Shown: positions 17,908 through 24,972 of the stretch, one piece after another
Position numbering within the stretch: position 1 is the first letter of the stretch
Layout of the letters: each line of letters begins with the position of its first letter
Origin: Piscinibacter sp.
GTDB lineage: Bacteria; Pseudomonadota; Gammaproteobacteria; Burkholderiales; Burkholderiaceae_C
Reading direction: 5' to 3'
NCBI GenBank assembly: GCA_019635485.1
Contig: JAHBZL010000017.1
Location: 36,743 to 100,742, forward strand
DNA: 64,000 nucleotides
Notes under the pieces: model-generated
The model's database searches: none
What the model saw: only the letters and a program-made list of their open reading frames with translations
Told to the model about the DNA's origin: nothing
Position numbers and translations under genes: made by a program

Positions 17908-18213
17908 TCAGCCCGACAGCGCGCCCAGCAGCTCGACCGTCACGGCCTCGGTGCCGAGCACCGTCGCCTGGCACGCCAGGCGCGACTTGCTGCCGACGCC
18001 CACCAGCGTGTCGAGCTTGGCGTTCTCGGCCGGCGTGAGCTTGGACAGGCCCTTGCGGCCCTCGGTCACGAACAGGTGGCAGGCGCCGCACTTGGCGCCG
18101 CCGCCGCACTGGCTGACGAGCTTGCCGCCGGCCGCCAGGATGGCCTGCAGCAGGTTGGTGCCGGCCTCGACCTCGGCGCGCAGGCCTTCGGGCAGGATGG
18201 TGAGCGTGGTCAT
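17908..18213 (-). CDS. [2Fe-2S] ferredoxin, nif-associated
   Basis: 101 aa adrenodoxin-like ferredoxin. Ligands lie in SQCGGGAKCGACHLF (C-x5-C-x2-C) and a fourth Cys in SRLACQAT. It is the last gene of the long nifB-led leftward operon. Candidate electron donor for nitrogenase or for Fe-S/cofactor assembly (inference from position); ferredoxins of this kind occur in many nif clusters. Confidence 0.9.
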   Translation of the reverse strand: MTTLTILPEGLRAEVEAGTNLLQAILAAGGKLVSQCGGGAKCGACHLFVTEGRKGLSKLTPAENAKLDTLVGVGSKSRLACQATVLGTEAVTVELLGALSG

Positions 18214-18269
18214 GGGAATCTCTCCGTCGGTGATTGCGTCGGTGCGTCGCTGTTTGGGTGGGGTGGTGT

Positions 18270-19115
18270 TCAGGCCGCGGCCAGCGCCGGGCCGCACAGC
18301 GCGGCGGCGGCCTCGGCCAGCGGCAGTGCGATGCGCGTGATGCCCTGCTCGGCGAGGAAGCGTTCCTCCATGCGCGTCGGCGTCTCGGGCAGCACGGCGT
18401 AGTGCGGCCCGGCCGAGCGCTTCAGGATCTGGCGCGCGAACGCACGCGGCAGCTGGTCGTTGAAGCGGCAGCCGAGGAACACGAAGCCGAGCGTTGCGCG
18501 GCGCTGCTGCACGAGTGCGGGGATCGGCGTCTGGATGTCGATCTCGGTCAGCACCTCGACGAAGTCGCTGTCCGACACCAGGTAGTTGTGCGCCGGCGCG
18601 TGTCCGCCCCAGGGCTTGTAGAGCAGCGTGGCGGCCGCCAGCGGCTCGGCGCTCGGCCGGCCGGACGCGTCGTACCAGCCGCACCAGGTGCCGAAATGCT
18701 CGCTCTGGCTCAGGCCCTGCACCTCGGCCCAGTCGGAACGCGCGGCGGCCAGCGCCTGGCGCAGGGCGTCGTCGTACCAGGTGTCGACGATCAGCGGCAC
18801 CGGCAGGCTCGCGATCCAGCGCTGCAGCGCCGAGGGCGCCGGCGCGGTGGCGAATGCCTCGTCCATCGCCTTCGCCAGCGTCTGCCGGTGCTTGAAGTTC
18901 TCGATGAACTGCGCGGCCGCCGTCAGCCGGTGGCGGATCTTGCCGGGCACCGACACCTTCGCCGTCAGCACCGCGGCCAGCGCGGCGGGGTCGGCCGGCG
19001 GCGTCGCGCCCGGGCACAGGGCGAGCAGGCCCGGGCCCAGGTACGGCGCGAGCGCGCCGGTCTCGAGGCCGGCGGTGACACGCGCGGGCCATTCGGTGAG
19101 GGGGGTGACGTCCAT
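18270..19115 (-). CDS. SIR2-like domain protein in the nif operon
   Basis: 281 aa. The N-terminal LAPYLGPGLLALCPG (about 22-36) stands where SIR2-like folds have their GAG dinucleotide loop. The C-terminal half has LPVPLIVDTWYDDAL, HAPAHNYLVSDSDFVE and FVFLGCRFNDQLPRAFARQIL, a pattern typical of SIR2_2 proteins. This suggests an NAD(+)-binding or NAD(+)-cleaving fold, but catalytic residues cannot be confirmed by eye. It lies between the aminotransferase-like gene and the terminal ferredoxin. A link to NAD-dependent control of nitrogenase (as in DraT/DraG) is speculation. Confidence 0.65.
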   Translation of the reverse strand: MDVTPLTEWPARVTAGLETGALAPYLGPGLLALCPGATPPADPAALAAVLTAKVSVPGKIRHRLTAAAQFIENFKHRQTLAKAMDEAFATAPAPSALQRWIASLPVPLIVDTWYDDALRQALAAARSDWAEVQGLSQSEHFGTWCGWYDASGRPSAEPLAAATLLYKPWGGHAPAHNYLVSDSDFVEVLTEIDIQTPIPALVQQRRATLGFVFLGCRFNDQLPRAFARQILKRSAGPHYAVLPETPTRMEERFLAEQGITRIALPLAEAAAALCGPALAAA

Positions 19116-19136
19116 GGGGCCTCGCGGGTTCCGGGT

Positions 19137-20303
19137 TCAGTAGATGGCGGCGCCGGCGCCGACGTTGACCGACGAGTCCTTCAGCGTCTTGACGATGAAC
19201 TCGACGTGCTCCGCCTGCAGGGCGCCGTGCAGCGGCAGCGCCAGCGCGCGGTCGGCGATGCGCTCGGCCAGCGGCAGCGCACCGCGCTTCCAGCCCTGCT
19301 GCACGTAGTGGTGCTGCTGGTGCAGCGGCTGGCAGTACAGGACCGACTCGATGCACTCGGTGGCCAGGTCCTCGACGATCTGCGCGCAGGCGCTGACGGT
19401 GAAACGCTTGCCGAGGTGGACCACATAGAGCATCCAGTGCACCGCCTCGACGCCGGGGGCGACGTAGGGTGGCTTGATGCCCTCGAAGCTGAGCATCTGC
19501 TCGAGGTAGCTGGCCTCGACCGCCTTGCGCCGCTCGAGGATCTCGGCCAGCCGCGCCAGCTGCGCGAGGCCGAGTGCCGCGGCCGGCTCCGACAGGGTCG
19601 CCTGCACCGGCACGCGCGCGCCGACGGAGACCGAGCGGCGGTCCGCGGTCGACCGGGCACGCAGGTAGCGCAGCTCGGAGGCCAGCCGGTGGTCGTCCGT
19701 GACGAGCATGCCGCCTTCTCCGGTGCACAGCGCGGAGGGCTGCGAGAAGTCGAACACCGCCACGTCGCCGAAGCTGCCCACCGGCCGGCCCTGGTAGACG
19801 GAGCCGATCGCCTCGGTGCTGTCCTCGATCAGGCGCAGCCCGTGCTCGTCGGCCAGGCGGCGCAGACCCTGCCAGGCCGCCGGGTGCCCGTTCACGTTGC
19901 CGGCCAGCACGGCGCGCGTGCGCGGCGTGACCTGCGCCGCCGCGCGGGTCGGATCCAGGCAGCCGGACCAGTAGTCGATGTCGGCGAACACCACGCGAGC
20001 GCCGGCCAGCGTCACCGCATGCGCCACCTGGTGCCAGCCGTAGGCCGACGCGATCACCTCGTCGCCGGGCCCGATGCCCAGTGCGCGCAGCACGAGCCAG
20101 GTGCCCAGCGTGCCGCTGGCCACCGCCACGGCGTGCTCGCGGCCGACCTCGCGTGCGAACGCGGTCTCGAAGCGCTCGACCATCGTGCCGGCCGACCAGC
20201 GCGGCGAGCGCAGCGCCGCCTGCACGAGATCGGCCTCCAGCTCGCCGGCGTCCGGCTCGGACAGGCGCAGCCAGTCGTCCGGCAGCTCGTCGTCGGTGTC
20301 CAT
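19137..20303 (-). CDS. DegT/DnrJ/EryC1-fold protein lacking the PLP lysine
   Basis: 388 aa, full length for the family. Family landmarks are present: ASGTLGTWLVLRALGIGPGDEVI, the Asp pair region LIEDSTEAIGS and the TGEGGML loop. The residue that should be the Schiff-base Lys, five positions before that TGEGG Gly, is Ser190 (FDFSQPSALCTGEGG). Aminotransferase chemistry is therefore unlikely; ColD-type dehydratases, which replace the Lys with His, show that the fold can work otherwise. It sits in the nif operon between an 85-aa protein and the SIR2-like gene. A binding, scaffold or altered-chemistry role is inferred. Confidence 0.8.
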   Translation of the reverse strand: MDTDDELPDDWLRLSEPDAGELEADLVQAALRSPRWSAGTMVERFETAFAREVGREHAVAVASGTLGTWLVLRALGIGPGDEVIASAYGWHQVAHAVTLAGARVVFADIDYWSGCLDPTRAAAQVTPRTRAVLAGNVNGHPAAWQGLRRLADEHGLRLIEDSTEAIGSVYQGRPVGSFGDVAVFDFSQPSALCTGEGGMLVTDDHRLASELRYLRARSTADRRSVSVGARVPVQATLSEPAAALGLAQLARLAEILERRKAVEASYLEQMLSFEGIKPPYVAPGVEAVHWMLYVVHLGKRFTVSACAQIVEDLATECIESVLYCQPLHQQHHYVQQGWKRGALPLAERIADRALALPLHGALQAEHVEFIVKTLKDSSVNVGAGAAIY

Positions 20304-20305
20304 GC

Positions 20306-20563
20306 TCAGCCCCGGTCGCACAGGATCAGGCCGCTGGCCCGTCCCGGGTCGCCGGTGACGGACCAGCAGTGCCCGTCGCTCGCGCCCAGGTAGAGCTGGC
20401 GCCGCGTACCGACCACCGCCGGGGTCTCGCCGCGCATGTCGAACGCGTCGACGACCACGACGCGCAGCGGCGCGAAACGCACGCGCAGCGCCGCCGCGGC
20501 CTCGCGCACGCCGCCGGCGGCCTCCGCGATCGTCAGCGCCTCGGTCAGCTGCGCCGCATCCAT
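20306..20563 (-). CDS. Small nif-operon protein, unknown
   Basis: 85 aa. Helical N-terminal half followed by a beta-rich part (LRVVVVDAFDMRGETP and QLYLGASDGHCWSV). No recognised motif. It starts 1 bp after nifT ends and stops 2 bp before the next start, so it is tightly coupled. It resembles the short uncharacterised proteins repeatedly seen next to nifT in proteobacterial nif operons, but I cannot name the family with certainty. Confidence 0.75.
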   Translation of the reverse strand: MDAAQLTEALTIAEAAGGVREAAAALRVRFAPLRVVVVDAFDMRGETPAVVGTRRQLYLGASDGHCWSVTGDPGRASGLILCDRG

Positions 20564-20564
20564 C

Positions 20565-20777
20565 TCACTCGCCCGACAGGCGCCGGGCCTCGACCGTGAT
20601 CGGCAGCGCGGTGCCCGGTGCCATCTCCGGCAGCGCGAGCGTCCAGCCGTTGGCCAGCGTCACGGTGCCGCCCCACAGGTCGGCGCGCTCCTGCGCGACG
20701 ATCGGTTCCTCGAGATCCTTCTTCGGCACGTAGGCCGACAAGGCGCCGGTGGAAGTCTTGCGGATCATCACCTTCAT
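20565..20777 (-). CDS. nifT: NifT/FixU protein
   Basis: 70 aa, the normal size. The opening MKVMIRKTSTGALSAYVPKK and the following KDLEEPIV and WGGTVTLANGW are the NifT/FixU signature. The protein is commonly encoded near nifHDK or nifZ; deletion gives mild or no phenotype in studied species and the function is unsettled. It begins 8 bp after nifS stops. Confidence 0.95.
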   Translation of the reverse strand: MKVMIRKTSTGALSAYVPKKDLEEPIVAQERADLWGGTVTLANGWTLALPEMAPGTALPITVEARRLSGE

Positions 20778-20785
20778 GGGTTTCC

Positions 20786-22021
20786 TCAGGCGGCCTGCGG
20801 CTGCGGTTCGAAAAGGGGGAGCACGGCGCGGCGGGCCGCGGCGAGCGTGGCATCGATCTCGTCGGCGCGGGTCTGCGGGCCGAGCGAGAAACGCACGCCG
20901 GCCTTGGCGGTCGTCGCGTCCTCGCCCATCGCCAGCAGCACATGCGATGGCTGCGTGCCGCCGGCGCTGCAGGCCGCGCCCGACGAGGCGATCACGCCGG
21001 CGCGCTCCAGGCGCGCCAGCACCAGCTCGGCCGACAGCACGCCGAAACGCACGCAGCTCGTGTTCGGCAGGCGCTCGGCGTCGCGCCCGTAGACGTGCAG
21101 CGCCGGCAGGTCGCGCGCGAGGCCCTGCTCGAGCCGGTCGCGCAGCACACGCAGGCGCTCCAGGTCCGCGGCCAGCGTCGCGCCCGTGCGCTCGCAGGCC
21201 GCGGCGAAGCCGACGATGCCCGGCAGGTTCTCGGTGCCGCCGCGCCGCTGGCGCTCCTGCCGGCCGGCGATCAGCGGGGCCAGTGCGACGCCGCGGCGCA
21301 GCAGCAGCGCGCCGACGCCCTTCGGCCCGCCGATCTTGTGCGCCGAGATCGACATCAGGTCGGCCCCGCTGTCCGCGAACGACAGCCGGCTCTTGCCGGC
21401 GCACTGCGTCGCGTCGACGTGCAGCCGCGCGCCGCGCGCGTGGGCCAGCGCGGCGAGTTCGGCGACCGGCATCACGACGCCGGTCTCGTTGTTCGCGCCC
21501 ATCACGCTGACCAGCGCGACGTCGTCGTCGATCAGCGCGCGCGCCGCGTCCAGGTCCAGGCGGCCTTGCGCGTCCACCGGGATGAAGTCGACCGGCGTTC
21601 CCTCGTCGGCCAGGCGCTGCGCGAGCGCCACGAGACCCGGGTGCTCGACCGCCGACAGCACCAGCCGCCGCCGGCCGGGCACGCGCGCGCCGAGCAGCGC
21701 GGCGTGGTTCGACTCGGTCGCACCGCTGGTGAAGATCAGTTCGGCCGCCTGGCAGCCGAGGAAGGCGGCGACCCGCGCGCGGGCGTCGGCCAGCAGGCGC
21801 CGCGCGGCCTGCCCCGGTGCGTGCGTGGACGACGGGTTGGCCCACGACACGCGCAGCGCGTCGAGCATCTCGGCAACCACCTCCGGCAGCGGCGGCGTGG
21901 TCGCGTTGCAGTCGAGGTAGATGACAGCCCCCCGCCCGACGGGAACGTCGGGCGCCCCCCCGTGCGGGCGCGGGCCGGCTTGGGACGGCCCGGCGCTCGG
22001 CCCGCTGAAGGCCCCGCTCAT
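20786..22021 (-). CDS. nifS: Cysteine desulfurase NifS with an added N-terminal extension
   Basis: 411 aa. PLP-binding SAHKIGGPKG, substrate-binding SGATESNHAA and the active-site Cys in SGAACSAGGTQPS are all intact. It supplies sulfur for nitrogenase Fe-S clusters with a scaffold such as NifU. The conserved protein begins at VIYLDCNATTPP (residue 33). The first about 32 residues (Gly/Pro/Ala-rich) are coded by a REP-like palindrome. The ATG at 22021 overlaps the upstream stop as ATGA, which supports translation through the element. Confidence 0.95.
   Translation of the reverse strand: MSGAFSGPSAGPSQAGPRPHGGAPDVPVGRGAVIYLDCNATTPPLPEVVAEMLDALRVSWANPSSTHAPGQAARRLLADARARVAAFLGCQAAELIFTSGATESNHAALLGARVPGRRRLVLSAVEHPGLVALAQRLADEGTPVDFIPVDAQGRLDLDAARALIDDDVALVSVMGANNETGVVMPVAELAALAHARGARLHVDATQCAGKSRLSFADSGADLMSISAHKIGGPKGVGALLLRRGVALAPLIAGRQERQRRGGTENLPGIVGFAAACERTGATLAADLERLRVLRDRLEQGLARDLPALHVYGRDAERLPNTSCVRFGVLSAELVLARLERAGVIASSGAACSAGGTQPSHVLLAMGEDATTAKAGVRFSLGPQTRADEIDATLAAARRAVLPLFEPQPQAA
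21928..21992 (-). repeat. REP-like composite palindrome inside nifS
   Basis: Read on the minus strand: hairpin CGGGCCG-TCCCAAGC-CGGCCCG (21971-21992), a C-run/G-run centre, hairpin GCCCGAC-GTTCCC-GTCGGGC (21934-21953), and a closing G-run. The first part is nearly identical to the nifB element (GGGCCG, TCCCAAG, CGGCCCGCG). It encodes the NifS N-terminal extension. Confidence 0.75.
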
Positions 22022-22335
22022 TGCCAGAACTCCCGCAGCGGGTCCGCGCACAGCCGCTGCAGCGCCTCGTCCAGGCGCAGGCCGGCGGCCTTCAGCACCC
22101 AGCAGTCCTGGGCGTGGTCGCGCGCATGCAGCAGCCAGTGGCCCTGGCTGGCGGGCACGAGCCAGGCGATGCCGATCTCGCCGCCGTCGGGATCGACGTT
22201 GCGCGAACAGTTCGGGCTGACGACCTTCCAGCCCAGCCCCTCGCGCTCGACGCGCGGGCGCACGTAGCGGTAGCGCGAGCGCCGCGCCAGCGCGCGCGCG
22301 ATGCGGGCGCGGTCGATCGGCAGCACGGGGTTCAT
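22018..22335 (-). CDS. Small nif-operon protein, unknown
   Basis: 105 aa. Basic N-terminal third (RARIARALARRSRYRYVRPR) followed by a beta-rich middle with SPNCSRNVD and a helical tail ending LREFWQ. No recognised domain and only two cysteines. It is translationally coupled to nifS (ATGA overlap) and lies 37 bp after the second nifZ. A part in Fe-S handling is possible from context only. Confidence 0.8.
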   Translation of the reverse strand: MNPVLPIDRARIARALARRSRYRYVRPRVEREGLGWKVVSPNCSRNVDPDGGEIGIAWLVPASQGHWLLHARDHAQDCWVLKAAGLRLDEALQRLCADPLREFWQ

Positions 22336-22372
22336 GCGCGCCCCTCGACAACGAGCGCGATCGGCCGCCGGT

Positions 22373-22624
22373 TCACGCCGCCACCTCCTGCGCCGGCGCG
22401 ATCTCCTCCTCGAGCACGCCCAGCACGACGGTGCCGAAGTCGACCAGGTAGACCGGCACGTTGGCCTCCTCGTGGTGGCCGACCTGCACGATCTCGCCGG
22501 GGCCGCCGGCGACCACCAGCAGCACGTCCTCGGGCGCCTCGGGCAGGCTGCCGTCGTTGTACAGGTCGAGCGCCGCGACGACCGGCTGGCCCCACTGGTA
22601 CTTCGGTTCGCGGATGTCGATCAC
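22373..22624 (-). CDS. nifZ: NifZ-like protein, second copy
   Basis: 83 aa. The NifZ-domain pattern is visible: YQWGQPVVAALDLYNDGS, a Gly-turn GGPGEIVQVG, and YLVDFGTVVLGVLEEEI, matching the W/F-G-x-x-V, R/Y-N-D-G and closing strand of NifZ. NifZ assists P-cluster maturation of the MoFe protein. This copy is more divergent than its neighbour, 19 bp upstream, and lacks cysteines. Confidence 0.85.
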   Translation of the reverse strand: MIDIREPKYQWGQPVVAALDLYNDGSLPEAPEDVLLVVAGGPGEIVQVGHHEEANVPVYLVDFGTVVLGVLEEEIAPAQEVAA

Positions 22625-22643
22625 GGTGCCTTCTCCCCGGGGT

Positions 22644-22979
22644 CTAGCGGATGTCGTCCAGCTGGCCGACGCGTTCGCCGAGTTGCGCCAGCACCTCGGG
22701 CGGCAGCTTGTCCAGCGTGCACAGCTCCTTCGCGCGCATGCCGACGCGGTGGCCGCTCACGGTGAACTCGACGGCGTAGATGTAGAACTGCTGCAGGAAG
22801 GTGCCGATCGAGCGCACGAAGCCGACCTCGCCGCGCTGCACCAGCACCTCGCCGATGTCCTTGCCGTTGTAGGTGCCGTCGTTGCGCACGACGCTGCGGC
22901 TGACCACCCGCTCGCCCATCTCGAAGCGCGGCGGGTAGGCGATCTCGATCACGTCGTCGTCGCGGGCGATGTCAGCCAT
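22644..22979 (-). CDS. nifZ: NifZ protein, first copy
   Basis: 111 aa. Shows the classic order FEMGERVVSRSVVRNDGTY, QRGEVGFVRSIGTFLQQFYIYAV (only parts needed) and GHRVGMRAKELCTLD. NifZ is a chaperone-like factor in the second P-cluster fusion step on NifDK. It overlaps the end of the LRV gene by 8 bp. With the next gene it makes a tandem nifZ pair. Confidence 0.92.
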   Translation of the reverse strand: MADIARDDDVIEIAYPPRFEMGERVVSRSVVRNDGTYNGKDIGEVLVQRGEVGFVRSIGTFLQQFYIYAVEFTVSGHRVGMRAKELCTLDKLPPEVLAQLGERVGQLDDIR

Positions 22980-23781
22980 GCGGCAGCTCCTCGATCGGCA
23001 GCTCCTCGGCCGGCTCGGGCAGGCCCTGCCCGCGCTGCCCGGCGCGCGCGCGCACCTCCGGCTCGGCGTCGTCCAGGAACGCGGCCAGCACGCGGCCGCC
23101 GGCGCGTCCGGCGGCCTCCCAGCGCACGGTCCAGTCGGCGTCGTGCTGGAAGGCCTCGAGCAGCGACGCGGGCGCGCGTTCGGCGACGATCCGGCGCACT
23201 TCCGGTGCCGCATCCGAGGCCATCGCCCACAGCGCCGGCATCGGCAGGCGGCGCGCCACCTCCTGGCGCACCTGCAGGTCGACGTCGCGCATCAGCAGCG
23301 TCAGCAGGCCGGCGGGGGCACGCTGCGCGACCACGCAGCGGACCTGGTAGTCCGGATCGCGCGCCAGCGGGGCGATCTGGTCCAGCTCGATGCGCTGCGC
23401 GACGCGGATGCGCACCTCGCGGTGCGGGTCGTCGCGCAGGCGCACGAGCAGGCGCTGCGGCACGCGCAATGCGACCTGCAGGCGCACGGTCTCGTCCGGG
23501 TCGGCCAGCAGCGGCCCGAGGCGGAACAGCCCGGCGTAGCGCGCGGCGATCGCCCGCACCTCGAAGTACGGGTGATCCAGATGGCCGTCGGCCAGCGCCG
23601 GGTGGGTGCGGAAGAAGCGGTCGATGCGACGCGCGTAGACGTCGCGCACGCAGCTGCGGCCCGGCTCGCAGCCCGCGTGCTCGCGCAGCGTGGCGTGCTC
23701 GCAGGCGGCGCAGGCCGCGGCGTCGATCGGCCGGCCGTGCCAGTCGAGCGCCGGGATGTCGTGGCCGAGCAGCGCCGCCAT
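22972..23781 (-). CDS. LRV protein: leucine-rich-variant repeats with N-terminal 4Fe-4S motif
   Basis: 269 aa. The N terminus has four cysteines (CAAC, then GCEPGRSC) before a helical linker. From about residue 75 there are at least seven 24-residue repeats beginning VR and ending in acidic turns (for example VRAIAARYAG..., VRLQVALRVP..., VRIRVAQRIE...). This is the architecture of the Azotobacter vinelandii LRV Fe-S protein, also encoded in a nif region. Its role is unknown; a protein-interaction platform in Fe-S delivery is plausible. The ATG at 23781 puts the Cys motif near the start. Confidence 0.92.
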   Translation of the reverse strand: MAALLGHDIPALDWHGRPIDAAACAACEHATLREHAGCEPGRSCVRDVYARRIDRFFRTHPALADGHLDHPYFEVRAIAARYAGLFRLGPLLADPDETVRLQVALRVPQRLLVRLRDDPHREVRIRVAQRIELDQIAPLARDPDYQVRCVVAQRAPAGLLTLLMRDVDLQVRQEVARRLPMPALWAMASDAAPEVRRIVAERAPASLLEAFQHDADWTVRWEAAGRAGGRVLAAFLDDAEPEVRARAGQRGQGLPEPAEELPIEELPHG

Positions 23782-23791
23782 CGCCCGCCCC

Positions 23792-24352
23792 TCAAGCGGC
23801 CACGGGCAATCGCGCCCAGGCGGCGGCCCCGGTCGCCTGCACGTAGGCGCCGTCCTCGAGGCTGTCGTCCTGCCCGAGCGAGCGACGCCGCACCGCCTCG
23901 AGCAGCGCCGCGCCGACGCAGTCCTGCGGGTCGAGCACGCGCAGCAGCGCCAGCGCATCGCGCGCCTCCACGGCGTCGCCCAGGCGCAGGCTCAGGTAGG
24001 CGTAGCCCTTCAGCGCGAACAGGTAGAAACGCGTCGGCGCGTCGTGCCGAGCGCCCGCGAGCGGCTGCTTCGGCACCTCGCGCCACACCGGCGCCAGGCC
24101 GAGCGCCCGCGCGCCGATCACCAGCGCACGGCGCGCGATGTCGCGCGCCAGCGCATGCCGGTGCCCGTAGAAGTGATGCCGGTAGAAGGCGATCAGCACC
24201 GCCGGGTGATCCGGCGCGAGCGCCTGCGCGCGCATCAGCGCCGCCATCGCCGCCACCGGATCGGCGCGCCGCGCGCCCGCTTCGGCGAGCGCCGTCTCGA
24301 CGCCCGGCGGCAGCGCCTGGCCGAGCACCGCAGCGTCGAAGTCGGCGTCCAC
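23792..24352 (-). CDS. Helical-repeat (TPR-like) nif-operon protein
   Basis: 186 aa from a GTG start; AAGGAG lies 6 nt upstream, inside the end of the iscA-type gene, and decides the start. The product is almost all alpha-helical with TPR-like spacing (ALMRAQALAPDHPAVLIAFY, RHALARDIARRAL, YAYLSLRLGDAVEARDALAL). No catalytic motif. Neighbours are an A-type Fe-S carrier and the LRV protein, so a scaffold or assembly function is inferred. Family not identified. Confidence 0.8.
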   Translation of the reverse strand: MDADFDAAVLGQALPPGVETALAEAGARRADPVAAMAALMRAQALAPDHPAVLIAFYRHHFYGHRHALARDIARRALVIGARALGLAPVWREVPKQPLAGARHDAPTRFYLFALKGYAYLSLRLGDAVEARDALALLRVLDPQDCVGAALLEAVRRRSLGQDDSLEDGAYVQATGAAAWARLPVAA

Positions 24353-24363
24353 CGCGGGCTCCT

Positions 24364-24744
24364 TCAGCGCCGCTTGATCGAGGCCAGCGAGACGCTCGCC
24401 TCGGCCGGCGGCTTCGCATCCCCGGAACTGCTGCAGCCGCAGGCCGCCGCGTTCGGGTTCACGAAGGTCAGGCCGGATTGCAGCGGCGTGTCGGCGAAGT
24501 CGACCGTCACGCCGTCCAGCAGCAGGCGGCTCTCGGCCGGCAGGAAGACCCGCAGGCCGTTCACCGCCAGCTCGCTGTCGCCGCCCTTCGGCGCCGATTC
24601 GACGCTGAACTCCGACGTGTAGCCCGAGCACCCGCCGGGGGCCACCGAGAGGCGGAAACCGCCGGCCGGATGCTCCGAGAAGCGCACCATGCGGCGCATG
24701 AACTTCTCGGCCGCGGGCGTCACCGTGACATTGGGCGTGATCAT
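24364..24744 (-). CDS. A-type Fe-S carrier (IscA/NifIscA) with Cys-rich tail
   Basis: 126 aa. The HesB/IscA fold is clear: SVAPGGCSGYTSEFSV and NPNAAACGCSSSG give the three conserved cysteines. A 20-residue C-terminal tail after the C-G-C pair is longer than usual. It probably carries Fe-S clusters to nitrogenase components. It follows fdxN by 5 bp in the nifB operon. Confidence 0.93.
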   Translation of the reverse strand: MITPNVTVTPAAEKFMRRMVRFSEHPAGGFRLSVAPGGCSGYTSEFSVESAPKGGDSELAVNGLRVFLPAESRLLLDGVTVDFADTPLQSGLTFVNPNAAACGCSSSGDAKPPAEASVSLASIKRR

Positions 24745-24749
24745 GCCGC

Positions 24750-24944
24750 TCACACCTTCTTGATGCAGCCGTCGACCGGGCATACCGCGATGCACTGCGG
24801 CGCGTCGAAGTGCCCTTCGCACTCGGTGCACTTGGCCGGGTCGATGATGAAGGTGCCGCCCTTTTCGCGGATCGCGACGTTCGGGCATTCCGGCTCGCAG
24901 GCCGAGCAGCCGGTGCACATGGAGGCGATGATCTTCAGGGCCAT
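24750..24944 (-). CDS. fdxN: 2[4Fe-4S] ferredoxin FdxN-like
   Basis: 64 aa. Two cluster motifs are visible: [12 protein letters not shown] (C-x2-C-x2-C-x3-C) and [18 protein letters not shown], the second with the longer C-x8-C spacing typical of nif-linked FdxN proteins. These donate electrons to nitrogenase or to NifB. It comes directly after nifB. Confidence 0.93.
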   Translation of the reverse strand: MALKIIASMCTGCSACEPECPNVAIREKGGTFIIDPAKCTECEGHFDAPQCIAVCPVDGCIKKV

Positions 24945-24972
24945 GACGGTCTCCTTTCGCTGACGGGTCTGA

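Noticed and set aside
20786-22021. nifS as a pseudogene because of the odd N terminus
   Set aside because: The frame is intact, all catalytic residues are present and the start is coupled to the upstream stop.
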